Assembly: GCA_035295165.1 (NCBI GenBank)
Contig: DATGJN010000103.1
Coordinates: forward strand, 1 to 64,000
Reading direction: 5' to 3'
DNA: 64,000 bases
Source of the DNA: a bacterium
Lineage (GTDB): Bacteria > Sysuimicrobiota > Sysuimicrobiia > Sysuimicrobiales > Segetimicrobiaceae
The position numbers and the translations under genes were made by a program. Shown in pieces: positions 7,838-16,327 of the stretch (within the stretch, counting starts at the first letter, position 1; every line of letters starts with the position of its first letter). The notes beneath the pieces are model-generated. The model had not been told where the DNA came from. It did no database searches and saw only the letters and a program-made list of their open reading frames with translations.

Positions 7838-8899
7838 ATGCGCCGCGGATTCGGCCGGCACCTATCCGTGATCGACCTACTCCTCTGGGTGTTCCGGGCG
7901 GCCATCATCGTCACGGTCGTTTGGGGCTCGATCGCCACGCTGCTCGCCGGACGGTACTCCGCGTCGCAGTGGTTGGATTTCGTCGGGTTCGGCCTCGCGC
8001 AGGGCGGGATCTACGCGCTCATCGCCCTCGGCTACACGATGGTGTACGGCGTACTCAACATGATCAACTTCGCCCACGGCGACGTGTTCATGGCGGGCGC
8101 CTACACCGCGTACTATGTCGCGGCGCCGCTCGGTACGTCCGGCTTTCTCGCGCGGCATCTGCTGAGCGGGCTCCTGCTCATCCTCGCCGTCTCGGTCGCG
8201 ACCTCGACCGCGATCGCCGTGGCGCTCGAGCGGATCGCGTACCGCCCGCTACGGCGGGCGCCGAGGCTCGTGCCCTTGATCACCGCGATCGGTGCGTCGT
8301 TCTTTCTCCAGTATTCCTTCCGGAGTCTCTACGGGGCCGGCGTGCAGTCCTACCCCGACATCGCCGCGCTGTCCGGGAACCTCTCGCTCGGCGGGATCGC
8401 CTTCCCCCGCACGCAGGCGCTCGTGCTGGCGGCGGCGGTCGCGATGATGCTCCTGCTGTACTGGATCGTCATGCGGACGCGGACCGGCAAGGCGATGCGC
8501 GCCGTCGCGGAGGACCGGGACGCCGCGGCGCTGATGGGGATCGACGTCGATCGCATCATCGTGTTCACGTTCGCCCTCGGCGGCGCGATGGCCGGGGCCG
8601 CGGGCATCCTCTACGCCCTCACCTTCAAGCAGGTGCACTTCTTCATGGGGTTCGTGCCGGGGATCAAGGCGTTCACCGCAGCGGTGCTCGGCGGGATCGG
8701 CAACGTCCCGGGCGCGATGCTCGGCGGGCTGTTCCTGGGCGTCGTCGAGTCGGTTGGACCGGCGCTGTTCCTCGACGGGCTCGGGGTCCCGGCACCGTAT
8801 CAGCTGCGGGACGTGATCGGCTTCACCATGCTGCTGGTCATGCTCATCTTCAGGCCGCAGGGCATCCTGGGCGAGCGTCTTGCGAGCAAGCGGGCGTAG
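7838..8899 (+). CDS. livH: Branched-chain amino acid ABC transporter permease LivH
   Basis: This 353-residue inner-membrane permease is longer than the usual 290-310 because of an N-terminal segment of about 45 residues with one extra helix (LLLWVFRAAIIVTVVWGSIA). The LivH core then begins FVGFGLAQGGIYALIALGYT. Family hallmarks follow: MVYGVLNMINFAHGDVFM near residue 68, the coupling loop MRAVAEDRDAAALMGIDVDR near residue 220, and KAFTAAVLGGIGNVPGAMLG near the C-terminus. It pairs with LivM, which overlaps its end. The start ATG has a GAGAGGGGGG site. Confidence 0.95.
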   Translation: MRRGFGRHLSVIDLLLWVFRAAIIVTVVWGSIATLLAGRYSASQWLDFVGFGLAQGGIYALIALGYTMVYGVLNMINFAHGDVFMAGAYTAYYVAAPLGTSGFLARHLLSGLLLILAVSVATSTAIAVALERIAYRPLRRAPRLVPLITAIGASFFLQYSFRSLYGAGVQSYPDIAALSGNLSLGGIAFPRTQALVLAAAVAMMLLLYWIVMRTRTGKAMRAVAEDRDAAALMGIDVDRIIVFTFALGGAMAGAAGILYALTFKQVHFFMGFVPGIKAFTAAVLGGIGNVPGAMLGGLFLGVVESVGPALFLDGLGVPAPYQLRDVIGFTMLLVMLIFRPQGILGERLASKRA

Positions 8900-10586
8900 C
8901 GCGCCGACCATCGGCGTCATCTTCGGCGGGGCGGCCGTCTATCTGTGCCTGGTCGGCATCATCGAGACGTTCAGCCGCCGCTGGGTGGTCGCGGACGTGG
9001 TCAGCCTGGGCCACGTCGTGCTGCTCGCGGTCGGCGTGGGCGCGGGCTACGTCGCCGCGTCGGCGCCCGCCCGGCGCGGACAGAAGCCGGGGCCGCTGGC
9101 CGGACCCGGCGCGGGCGTGGTGGTGGGCGCCTCGCTCGCCGTGCTGCTCTTGGCCGGCGCCGCCGTGAACTTGCGAACGATGTTCATCAACGCGTCCCCG
9201 ACGCTCTACGAGCTCCTCGCGTTCGGCCGATCGCTGCAGGAGGGCGTGGCGCTCCTGCTGCTGCTCGGCGCCGCGGCGGGGGCCGGCGGGAGTGCGCTGG
9301 CCGCGATGTCCGCGCGCGCGCGGCGCGTGTTCCTCACGGGTCTCGTGGCCGTGCTCATCGTCGGGGTCTTTCAGGATTTGCTGCAGCTGCTGCTGCAGGG
9401 GCCCGCGGTTGTGACGATGCTCCGCGGGGCGCTCTTCACGACGGACGGGCCCTCGGCCGGGGGCGCGGCGGCGATCTGCGGGCTGACGTGGGCCGCCGTC
9501 GCCGCGCGCGCCCGCTACGGGGACGCGCTCCAGCGCGGGGCGGCGTCGCTCAGCCCGTCGGGCCGGCGCGGGCTGCAAGTTCTGCGCTGGACGGTGGCGC
9601 TGGCGCTCCTGCTGGTGGTGCCGATTGCGGGCGGTCCGTTCGTCGCTCAGGTGATGGTGCTGGTCGGTCTCTACACGCTCATGGGGCTCGGATTGAACCT
9701 GGAGGTCGGCTTCGCCGGGCTGCTCGATCTCGGGTTCGTGGCGTTCTTCGCGATCGGCGCGTACACGATGGCGCTCTTGACGTCGCGCGGCGAGTACGGG
9801 ATCGCGCACTGGTCGTTCTGGGCGGCCGTCCCGGTGGCGATGGGCGTCTCGCTCGTCGCGGGCGTGCTGTTTGGGATCCCCGTGCTGCGCGTTCGGGGGG
9901 ACTACCTTGCCATCGCCACGCTGGGGCTCGGGGAGATTGTCCGGCTGCTGGTACTCTCCGACGCGCTCCGGCCGTGGCTCGGCGGATCGTTCGGCGTGCT
10001 GTTGATTCCCAAGCCGCGCATCGGCGGGTGGGAGTTGTCGGGGCCGCGCGAACTCTACTATCTGACGCTCGTGGCGTCGGGGCTGATCGCGTACGTGGCG
10101 TCGCGGCTGCAAGATTCCCCGCTCGGCCGCGCCTGGATGGCGATTCGCGAGGACGAGGACGTGGCGCAGGCGATCGGCATCAACCTCGTCACCACGAAGC
10201 TGCTTGCGTACGGGCTCGGGGGTGCGATGGGCGGCGTCGGCGGGGCGATCTTTGCCGTGCTCGTCGGATCGGTGTTCCCGCAGAGCTTCTCGCTGTTGAT
10301 CTCCATCAACGTGCTCGTCCTGATCATCCTCGGTGGGTTGGGCAGCCTGTGGGGCGTCGTCGTCGGAGCGCTGGTGCTCGTCGGCCTGCCCGAGCTGCTC
10401 CGGGAGTTTGGCGACTACCGGTTTCTGGTCTACGGCATCGTGCTCGTCGCGATGATGTTGTTCCGTCCGGAGGGGCTGTTGCCGGCCGCCGCGCAACGCC
10501 GAGAACTGCACGCCGGAGAGGATGCGTCGCCCCCCGCACCGAGGCCGGCCGTCTCCGTCGCCGGCACCGGCTCGGTGGAGGGCTGA
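8880..10586 (+). CDS. livM: Branched-chain amino acid ABC transporter permease LivM with extra N-terminal membrane domain
   Basis: The LivM core occupies about residues 252-545. It starts FVAQVMVLVGLYTLMGLGLN, then LLDLGFVAFFAIGAYTMALL, with the coupling loop AIREDEDVAQAIGINLVTTK near residue 425 and VLIILGGLGSLWGVVVGALV near the end. At 568 residues it is far longer than the usual 320-420. The first 250 residues hold about six further hydrophobic helices of no family that I recognise. The predicted start is TTG at 8880, which overlaps livH by 20 bp; other starts inside the first 30 residues are possible. The extra domain is continuous with the core, with no frameshift. It is co-transcribed with livH, livG and livF. 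Confidence 0.9.
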   Translation: MRASGRSAPTIGVIFGGAAVYLCLVGIIETFSRRWVVADVVSLGHVVLLAVGVGAGYVAASAPARRGQKPGPLAGPGAGVVVGASLAVLLLAGAAVNLRTMFINASPTLYELLAFGRSLQEGVALLLLLGAAAGAGGSALAAMSARARRVFLTGLVAVLIVGVFQDLLQLLLQGPAVVTMLRGALFTTDGPSAGGAAAICGLTWAAVAARARYGDALQRGAASLSPSGRRGLQVLRWTVALALLLVVPIAGGPFVAQVMVLVGLYTLMGLGLNLEVGFAGLLDLGFVAFFAIGAYTMALLTSRGEYGIAHWSFWAAVPVAMGVSLVAGVLFGIPVLRVRGDYLAIATLGLGEIVRLLVLSDALRPWLGGSFGVLLIPKPRIGGWELSGPRELYYLTLVASGLIAYVASRLQDSPLGRAWMAIREDEDVAQAIGINLVTTKLLAYGLGGAMGGVGGAIFAVLVGSVFPQSFSLLISINVLVLIILGGLGSLWGVVVGALVLVGLPELLREFGDYRFLVYGIVLVAMMLFRPEGLLPAAAQRRELHAGEDASPPAPRPAVSVAGTGSVEG

Positions 10587-10596
10587 AGTTCCGGCA

Positions 10597-11403
10597 ATGG
10601 GCGTCCTGGTCGTGGACCACGTGACGAAGCGGTTCGGCGGGCTCGTCGCCGTCTCGGATCTCGTGCTGGACGTGGCCGAGCGGGCGATTCACAGCGTGAT
10701 CGGCCCGAACGGCGCAGGGAAGACGACCGTGTTCAACTGCCTGACGGGGTTCTACCGGCCCGACGAGGGCCACGTGACCTTACGGGGCGAGCGCATCGAC
10801 GGGCTGTCACCGGACGACATCGCCCGCCTCGGGATCGCGCGGACGTATCAGAACATCCGGCTGTTCGCCAACATGAGCGTGCTCGACAACGTCCGCGTCG
10901 GACATCACATCCACGTCGCCGCCGCGTGGGTGGGCACGATCTTCAACACGGCGGGCGCACGACAGGAGGAAGCGCGCGTCCTCGACGAAGCCCGCCGGTT
11001 GCTGCGGTTCGTGGGCCTCGACGCCCACCGGGGGCGTCTCGCCCGGCACCTGCCGTACGGCGCGCAGCGCCGGCTGGAGATCGCGCGCGCGCTGGCCTCG
11101 CGGCCGGCCTTGCTGTTGCTCGACGAGCCGGCGGCCGGGATGAGCCCGCGTGAGGCCCTCGACACGATGGCCTTCATCCGTGAGCTGCGGGACGACCTCG
11201 GCATCACCATCGTGTTGATCGAGCATCAGATGCGCGTGGTCATGGGGATCTCGGACCGCGTCACGGTCCTGGACCACGGCGTCAAGATCGCGGAGGGCAC
11301 GCCGGCGGAGATCCAGCGCGACCCGCGCGTCATCGAGGCCTACCTCGGCGCGCGCAGAACCCAGGCCGGCGGCCCCGCGCCGCACACCCATGGCGCTTCT
11401 TGA
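10597..11403 (+). CDS. livG: Branched-chain amino acid ABC transporter ATP-binding protein LivG
   Basis: This cytoplasmic ATPase subunit has 268 residues. Walker A is GPNGAGKTT near residue 37. LivG-type TYQNIRLFANMSVLDNVRVG follows. The signature region is LPYGAQRRLEIARALA, with YGAQ replacing the canonical SGGQ as is usual in LivG. Walker B is LLLLDEPAAGMS, and the switch His lies in VLIEHQMRVVM. The ATG at 10597 lies 10 bp after livM with GGAGGG before it; the longer open frame into livM is not used. It pairs with LivF. Confidence 0.95.
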   Translation: MGVLVVDHVTKRFGGLVAVSDLVLDVAERAIHSVIGPNGAGKTTVFNCLTGFYRPDEGHVTLRGERIDGLSPDDIARLGIARTYQNIRLFANMSVLDNVRVGHHIHVAAAWVGTIFNTAGARQEEARVLDEARRLLRFVGLDAHRGRLARHLPYGAQRRLEIARALASRPALLLLDEPAAGMSPREALDTMAFIRELRDDLGITIVLIEHQMRVVMGISDRVTVLDHGVKIAEGTPAEIQRDPRVIEAYLGARRTQAGGPAPHTHGAS

Positions 11404-12100
11404 ACTTGACGCCCTGCACGTTTCCTACGGCGCGATCCAGGCGCTGCGCGGCGTGTCGCTCGAGGTCTGCGAGCGGGAGATCGTCACGCTGATCGGCGCC
11501 AACGGCGCCGGCAAGAGCACGACGCTGAACACCATCAGCGGCCTGCTGCGTCCGCACCGGGGTGCCGTGCGGCTCGACGGGGAGGACCTCACGGTCGTCC
11601 CGCCCCACGAGATCGTGACGCGGGGCGTCGTGCAGGTGCCCGAGGGTCGCCGGATCTTCGGCAGGCTCTCGGTGCTGGAGAACCTGGAACTCGGCGCGTT
11701 CACCCGGCCGTCGGCGGACGACATCCGCGACGGCGTCGCGCACGCGTTCGCCCTGTTCCCGAGGCTCAAGGAGCGGGCCACCCAGCTCGCCGGGACGCTG
11801 TCGGGGGGCGAGCAGCAGATGCTGGCGATCGGACGCGCGCTCATGGCCCGTCCCCGGATTCTGCTGCTCGATGAGCCGTCGATGGGGCTGGCGCCCGTGC
11901 TCGTCGAGCAGATCTTCGAGGCGATCCGCGGCATCAATCGCGAGGGCACCACGATCCTTCTCGTCGAGCAGAACGCCGTGATGGCACTCGAGACCGCCCA
12001 GCGCGGCTACGTGCTGGAGACGGGCGCGGTGGTCCTGGAAGGCGCCGCGGCCGATCTGCAGGCGAACCCCGAGGTCCGGCGGGCGTACCTCGGCCAGTGA
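11390..12100 (+). CDS. livF: Branched-chain amino acid ABC transporter ATP-binding protein LivF
   Basis: This is the second ATPase of the importer, with 236 residues as usual for LivF. It begins LLELDALHVSYGAIQALRGV. Walker A is GANGAGKST, the signature is LSGGEQQMLAIGRALM, and Walker B is ILLLDEPSMGLAP, followed by the switch His-equivalent VEQNAVMALE, where Gln precedes Asn as in other LivF proteins. It overlaps the end of livG by 14 bp, which suggests translational coupling. It is the last gene of the importer operon and is convergent with the aminotransferase gene. Confidence 0.95.
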   Translation: MALLELDALHVSYGAIQALRGVSLEVCEREIVTLIGANGAGKSTTLNTISGLLRPHRGAVRLDGEDLTVVPPHEIVTRGVVQVPEGRRIFGRLSVLENLELGAFTRPSADDIRDGVAHAFALFPRLKERATQLAGTLSGGEQQMLAIGRALMARPRILLLDEPSMGLAPVLVEQIFEAIRGINREGTTILLVEQNAVMALETAQRGYVLETGAVVLEGAAADLQANPEVRRAYLGQ

Positions 12101-12130
12101 GCGCCGGCGGCGTCTCCGGTCTGCCGCCCG

Positions 12131-13291
12131 TCAGACCCCCAGCGCCGCTTTGATTCGCGCGCCGACGCCCCGGATTCGCTCGGCCGGCTCGTTGGCGAAG
12201 ACAAAGCGCAGGTGCTGCCCGCCGTTCGTCTCTCCCCAGCCGTCCATCGGCGTCGCGGCCACGCCGGCGTGCTCGAGGAGACGCCGCGACATCTCCGCCC
12301 CGGTCAGGCCGAGCGGCGTGCCGTCGAGGAGCATCGACCAGCCGCCCCCCGGCGTGACCGCGGGCAGGCCCGCGAGTTCGCCGAGCAGGGCATCGCGGCG
12401 GCGGCCCCACTCGGCCACGGCCGCCTGGACGTCTGAGTCGCCGAGCTCGAGCGCGACGGCGGCCGCCTCCTGCGCGATCCCGACGGGGACGACCACATTG
12501 CCCATCGACACAAGGGCGAGGTCCGGGAGCAGGCGCTCCGGTGCAACGATCCAGCCGACCCGCCAGCCGATCATACGGAGCTCCTTGGACGCTGCGCCGA
12601 CCGTGATGACGCGGTCGGCCGCGCCGGGCAGGGACGCCGGGTGGATATACGGCCGGCCGTCGTAGAGGATGCGCTCCATCGCCGCGTCGTAGATCAGCCA
12701 CAGATCGCGCTCGCGCGCGAGTTCGACCGCAACCTCCCAATCCCCGCGCCGCAGTACACCGCCCGACGGCATCGACGGGCTCATCAGGAGCAGCGCCCGC
12801 GTCTTCGGGGTCACGGCTCTCCGCAGCGCATCGCGGTCGAGACGCCATTCACCGCGCGCTTGCGTGAACGGCGCGAGGCGCGGGACGCCGCCGGCGAGCC
12901 GGACGCGGTTGATCAGACCGACGTAGGTCGGGTCCGTCAACACAACCTCGTCGTCGGTGTCGACCACCGTCAACAGGACGTTGAGAATCCCGGACAGGCC
13001 CCCGGCCGAGATGATGACGTTGCGGGCACCGGAGTAGGGGACGCCGGAGAGCCGGGACACGTGCGCGGCCGCGGCCTCGCGCAGCCGGGTCTGGCCGACG
13101 AACGGCAGGTAGCTGTTGTTGCGGTCCTCGGTGAGCGCGCGCCGGGTCGCGTCGACGACACGCGGATGGGGTCGGAGATCGGTGTCGAGATTCTCGAATC
13201 GGAGAATGGACCGGTCGGCCAGGGCATCGGCGAGGCTGCCCACCCGGTCGACGCCGATGCCCGCCATCCCGGCCAGGCGTCGCGGTCTCAT
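12131..13291 (-). CDS. PLP-dependent aminotransferase, class I/II
   Basis: This 386-residue fold-type I aminotransferase probably acts on an aromatic or branched amino acid or a related amine. The PLP lysine lies in VGAASKELRMIGWRVGWIVA near residue 235, with the phosphate-binding Arg two turns later. LTDPTYVGLINRV and YDAAMERILYDGRPY line the cofactor site. The C-terminal Arg that binds the substrate carboxylate is in LRFVFANEPAERI. ATG 13291 overlaps the stop of the GNAT gene in an ATGA, so the two are translationally coupled. The frame is open much further upstream, but that part is a shadow of the GNAT gene. It is adjacent to the amino acid importer but on the other strand. Confidence 0.88.
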   Translation of the reverse strand: MRPRRLAGMAGIGVDRVGSLADALADRSILRFENLDTDLRPHPRVVDATRRALTEDRNNSYLPFVGQTRLREAAAAHVSRLSGVPYSGARNVIISAGGLSGILNVLLTVVDTDDEVVLTDPTYVGLINRVRLAGGVPRLAPFTQARGEWRLDRDALRRAVTPKTRALLLMSPSMPSGGVLRRGDWEVAVELARERDLWLIYDAAMERILYDGRPYIHPASLPGAADRVITVGAASKELRMIGWRVGWIVAPERLLPDLALVSMGNVVVPVGIAQEAAAVALELGDSDVQAAVAEWGRRRDALLGELAGLPAVTPGGGWSMLLDGTPLGLTGAEMSRRLLEHAGVAATPMDGWGETNGGQHLRFVFANEPAERIRGVGARIKAALGV

Positions 13292-13761
13292 GCGCCCGAC
13301 CCCCGCCATTCGTAGAGCGCGTCGGGCTCGCGCTCCTCGTTCTGCGACCCGTCGGTGAACTCGATGGCCACGAAGCCTCGCGCCTCGTAGAATGCCCTCG
13401 CGCGCGTGTTTCGCTGGAACGTAAACAGCCGGAGCCGGCCGGGGCTCAATTCCTTGGCCTTGTCGAGTAACAGGCTCCCGATCCCGCGTCCGTAGAATCC
13501 GGGCAGGAGGTAGAGGTGGTCGACATAGTCGCCGGCCAGCGAGAGAAAGCCGACCACTGTGCCCCCGATCTCGGCCACCCACACGTCCGCGCGTTTCATC
13601 ATGACCGCAGGCACCCACTCCCGAATCTCCGGGTCCGTGTGGGCGTTGCGGAGATACGGCAGCGCGTCTCGCCGCGAGGCGAGATACAGCTCCGCGATTG
13701 CGCTCGCGTCCGCGGCGCCGGCCCGGCGGAGGATCGTCGGAGGCCCGGGGGTCATGCGCAT
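13288..13761 (-). CDS. GNAT-family N-acetyltransferase
   Basis: This acetyl-CoA dependent transferase of about 157 residues has a single GNAT domain. It begins ILRRAGAADASAIAELYLAS. The acetyl-CoA loop is LLPGFYGRGIGSLLLDKAKE (the R-x-x-G-x-G/A pattern is GFYGRGIG), preceded by VDHLYL. The C-terminal NTRARAFYEARGFVAIEFTD is typical of the subgroup. Two ATGs (13761 and 13755) are six bases apart, and neither has a strong ribosome site. It overlaps the aminotransferase start by 4 bp and lies 50 bp behind the membrane paralogue gene. The acceptor substrate is unknown. Confidence 0.85.
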   Translation of the reverse strand: MRMTPGPPTILRRAGAADASAIAELYLASRRDALPYLRNAHTDPEIREWVPAVMMKRADVWVAEIGGTVVGFLSLAGDYVDHLYLLPGFYGRGIGSLLLDKAKELSPGRLRLFTFQRNTRARAFYEARGFVAIEFTDGSQNEEREPDALYEWRGSGA

Positions 13762-13811
13762 AATCTGCGCGCGCGGGCGGCGAAGGTCCTGCCAAGACCC
13801 CGACACGGACA

Positions 13812-14615
13812 TCACGAGCGCGCTGTTCGGCGGCGCCTGAGCCGCGCAAGCGCGACGGCCAGCGCAAGCGCGCCAGCCGCGGCGATCGCCGGCACCCACG
13901 GCCCCGGCGATAGGGCGGCGATGCCGGCAGGGGCCGCCGCCACAAAGATGCCGAGCTGGTCCGTGTTGGCGGCGACCTGCTGGCTCTCCCCGAATCGGGT
14001 GGTCGGCAGGCTCGTCCATGCGTCGCGGGAGGATCGAAGCATGACGGTCGCGTGCACAGGGTAGCGCAGCACAACCATCGCGCGTTTGGTCAAGCCCGCC
14101 TGGCTTCCCGACGCCGCGTAGGATGCCACGATGCGGTACGCGTTGCCGTCGAATCGGAAACCCTTCGGAGGGGGAGCGACGGTCAGAGGATCGATCGGCG
14201 TCAGCCGTACCCTGACCGCGGATTCGTGGGAGCGTTTGGCGAAGGTGCCCTCGGCAAACGAGATGACCGCCTGCTCATCCTCCGTGGATGCGTCGCCCGG
14301 CATCGATTCGAGTACGCCGATGGTGACGGCCGCGGCCCCGGACGCCGCACGCTGATTCCCGGCAGCCACATCTCGCGGGGGCAAGACCCATCGATATGGC
14401 GGAAGCGGGGCGGGACCGTCGTACAGCAACATGCCCGGCTGCGGCCACCCCAGCGCCAGTGTGATCAGGTAGAAGACGCCCGCGGTGACGCCGATCCAGA
14501 AACCCCGCCGTCGTTCACCTCGGTGCGGGCCTGCGCTCCTGCGATCAAGGGGCGAGCCGCTGCAGGCCGCGCGATCGCGGCCGGCGTCCGGGGCCCGAGG
14601 CCTCCGGTTCGTCAC
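13812..14615 (-). CDS. Membrane-anchored protein of unknown function, paralogue B
   Basis: This 267-residue protein has an N-terminal helix (residues about 40-57, FWIGVTAGVFYLITLALGW). The motif LLYDGPAPLPPYRWVLPP follows, then a beta-rich exported region. It ends with a second helix (PWVPAIAAAGALALAVALA) and an Arg-rich tail, LRRRRTARS. The start is GTG at 14615, overlapping the stop of paralogue A as GTGA. It clearly resembles paralogue A in the LLYDG-PLPPY-W motif, the DP/DAxTVAPxP-G segment, the HATVxLR strand and the TDQLGxFVA ending. Only this copy has the C-terminal anchor. Known family not recognised. Confidence 0.75.
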   Translation of the reverse strand: MTNRRPRAPDAGRDRAACSGSPLDRRSAGPHRGERRRGFWIGVTAGVFYLITLALGWPQPGMLLYDGPAPLPPYRWVLPPRDVAAGNQRAASGAAAVTIGVLESMPGDASTEDEQAVISFAEGTFAKRSHESAVRVRLTPIDPLTVAPPPKGFRFDGNAYRIVASYAASGSQAGLTKRAMVVLRYPVHATVMLRSSRDAWTSLPTTRFGESQQVAANTDQLGIFVAAAPAGIAALSPGPWVPAIAAAGALALAVALARLRRRRTARS

Positions 14616-15238
14616 GGCGACGCGACGAACGTTCCCAACTGGTCGGTGTGCACGACGATTTGCTGGCTCGCAGGGAACGCGGGACCGTGGAGGACCGTCC
14701 ACGTCTTCTCCTGGTCCTGCGCCCGGAGGATCACGGTGGCATGGGTCGCGTACGTCAGCGCGACGTCCACGGGTTTGGCCAGTTCCGCGGGCGTCCCCGA
14801 GGTCGCGTACAAGACCTCAAACCGGTACCCGTTGCTGTCAAAGTGGCGCCCGTTCGGCGCGGGGGCCACGGTGGCGGCGTCGAGCGGCGTGATCGTGACT
14901 TTTGCGGACGTCTCCCCGGGCCGAGACGCGACGGCGCCCTGCGAGAACGTGATGGTCGCCTGCAGGTCATCGGTGGAAACCTCGGCGGCGCCGGACGCGC
15001 CACCAGTAAATGCAACGATCCCGGTCGCGCCGCGCGGCGGGCTGCTGCTTCCGCCTCCCGGCGGATGCACCCACTGATACGGCGGCAGCGGGACGAGCCC
15101 ATCGTACAGCAGCCGAGACGGGGGCGTTCCGAGCATGCCGGATACGACAAGATAAAGCACGGCCGCGGCGGTGCCCCATCCGGGCCCGACGCGAGCGCGC
15201 CGACGGCTGGCCCACGCGATCGCGCGCACGCGTGTCAC
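14612..15238 (-). CDS. Membrane-anchored protein of unknown function, paralogue A
   Basis: This 208-residue protein has an Arg-rich start and one helix (WGTAAAVLYLVVSGMLG). LLYDGLVPLPPYQWVHPPGG follows, then an exported region with TITFSQGAVASRPGETSAKV, a hydrophilic beta-rich core and the ending TDQLGTFVASP. It starts with GTG at 15238 inside the TGA of the CPBP gene, and its own TGA overlaps the GTG of paralogue B. The pair therefore looks like a tandem duplication kept in tight translational coupling. The longer open frame upstream of 15238 is a shadow of the CPBP gene. Function unknown; a cell-surface or envelope role is inference from topology. Confidence 0.75.
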   Translation of the reverse strand: MTRVRAIAWASRRRARVGPGWGTAAAVLYLVVSGMLGTPPSRLLYDGLVPLPPYQWVHPPGGGSSSPPRGATGIVAFTGGASGAAEVSTDDLQATITFSQGAVASRPGETSAKVTITPLDAATVAPAPNGRHFDSNGYRFEVLYATSGTPAELAKPVDVALTYATHATVILRAQDQEKTWTVLHGPAFPASQQIVVHTDQLGTFVASP

Positions 15239-15771
15239 CCTACCTGCAGCAGATTCGCCGCCATGTGGGTGACGGCGGGGGCCGTCCACCCGCCGGTTGC
15301 CGCGCGCTGCCAACCGAAGAGCAGGCCCGCGGCGAAGTCGATCGGAAGTGCCCGAACGCCGTACGCCGGGACATGCACGGCGGCAAACGCCACGGCCGTC
15401 CCGACGAGCGCGAGCGTCAGTCCGCCGGTCGCCAGCCACCCGTAAAGCCACCGTCGGAAGAAGGCCTCCTCGGCCACGGACGCGACCATGAGCACAGCGA
15501 CCCCCCACGCGGAGAAGCGGAGGTGCGGCGGGTGCACGGGCATCAGCACCCGTCCCGCCGCAAGCGTCGCCACCCCGAGCGCCACAGCGGCCGCCCAGCG
15601 CGGCCACGCGGACGGGCGGTCCGTCGTCGCGGGCACGGCGGCGGTCACCCCGACGATCCCGATCGCGAGGTCGACGAGCGGCGCGCCGCGCACGGCGGCC
15701 GCGCGCGCCGCCAGCGCGACGCACCCGAGAATCCCGACGAGCACCGCCTGCCAGGTCCGCACGGCGCTCAC
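15235..15771 (-). CDS. CPBP-family intramembrane protease (Abi/CAAX type)
   Basis: This 178-residue multi-helix membrane protein carries the three CPBP motifs: EEAFFRR near residue 113 (paired glutamates and Arg), FAAVHVP near residue 140 (catalytic His), and THMAAN near residue 170 (second His and Asn). Family members are Glu-based intramembrane endopeptidases such as Rce1 and MroQ. In bacteria they process secreted peptides or give immunity to bacteriocins. ATG 15771 overlaps the lipoprotein stop (ATGA), and its own stop overlaps the GTG of the next gene. It is a little shorter than typical (200-300 residues) but has all three motifs. The substrate may be a neighbouring membrane protein (inference). 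Confidence 0.82.
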   Translation of the reverse strand: MSAVRTWQAVLVGILGCVALAARAAAVRGAPLVDLAIGIVGVTAAVPATTDRPSAWPRWAAAVALGVATLAAGRVLMPVHPPHLRFSAWGVAVLMVASVAEEAFFRRWLYGWLATGGLTLALVGTAVAFAAVHVPAYGVRALPIDFAAGLLFGWQRAATGGWTAPAVTHMAANLLQVG

Positions 15772-16184
15772 TTGACCGTGAACGTCAACGTTTTCACCAC
15801 GCGCGGTCGGAACGGGAAGTGATCTTGAGCGACGAACTCCGCGGTGAGGATGTGCAGTCCCGGGGAGACGTCGACGACCTGATCGAGGCCGTAGACCATC
15901 GAGATCACCTTCCCGTCGATCGACAGGTGGATGTGTCCTTTATCCGGGCTGAGGTGGGTCGTGGTCTGCGGCACCACCTGCGCGCCCTCCAGCGAGAGGC
16001 GGACGTCCACCTTCGTGCCGGAGACGACCGCGCCGGGCTCCGGATACAGGATCGCCAGCACGGCCGTGGAGCTCGGCCGCGGTGCTGCCAGAGAGGGCGT
16101 GGTCGCTGTTTGAGCGCGCGGTCCGCACCCCGCGCACAACAGGAGGATCCCGATCAAGCCGGTGATGGCTGTCGCGTGCCGCAT
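15768..16184 (-). CDS. Putative lipoprotein, first gene of the CPBP/twin-paralogue operon
   Basis: This 138-residue protein has a lipoprotein signal: a short hydrophobic stretch (TGLIGILLL) then the lipobox LCAGC, Cys at about residue 20. A Thr/Pro/Ser-rich linker follows, then one beta-sandwich-like domain with ILYPEPGAVVSGTKVDVRL, LSPDKGHIHLSIDGK and SPGLHILTAEFVAQDHFPF. This HIHL / G-x-H layout resembles small envelope domains of the DUF4399 or CopC-like kind, but I cannot assign it. It is coupled to the CPBP gene by ATGA. It is divergent from a binding-protein gene 143 bp away. Confidence 0.78.
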   Translation of the reverse strand: MRHATAITGLIGILLLCAGCGPRAQTATTPSLAAPRPSSTAVLAILYPEPGAVVSGTKVDVRLSLEGAQVVPQTTTHLSPDKGHIHLSIDGKVISMVYGLDQVVDVSPGLHILTAEFVAQDHFPFRPRVVKTLTFTVK

Positions 16185-16327
16185 CGCGCTCTCCGCATGG
16201 CCTCACATCATCCCTGCCTATATAGTGCGCCCACGCCGCGGGGAGAATCCTGCCTGCCGCGTGCGCCGTGTCGAACAGGGAGATGCCGGTACGCTGTCAA
16301 ACATGGGCAACGACCGAGGTGAGACGC

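Noticed and set aside
8850-10511. 553-codon minus-strand frame opposite livM
   Set aside because: It has Arg/His/Asp-rich low-information sequence exactly mirroring livM; no ribosome site or motif.
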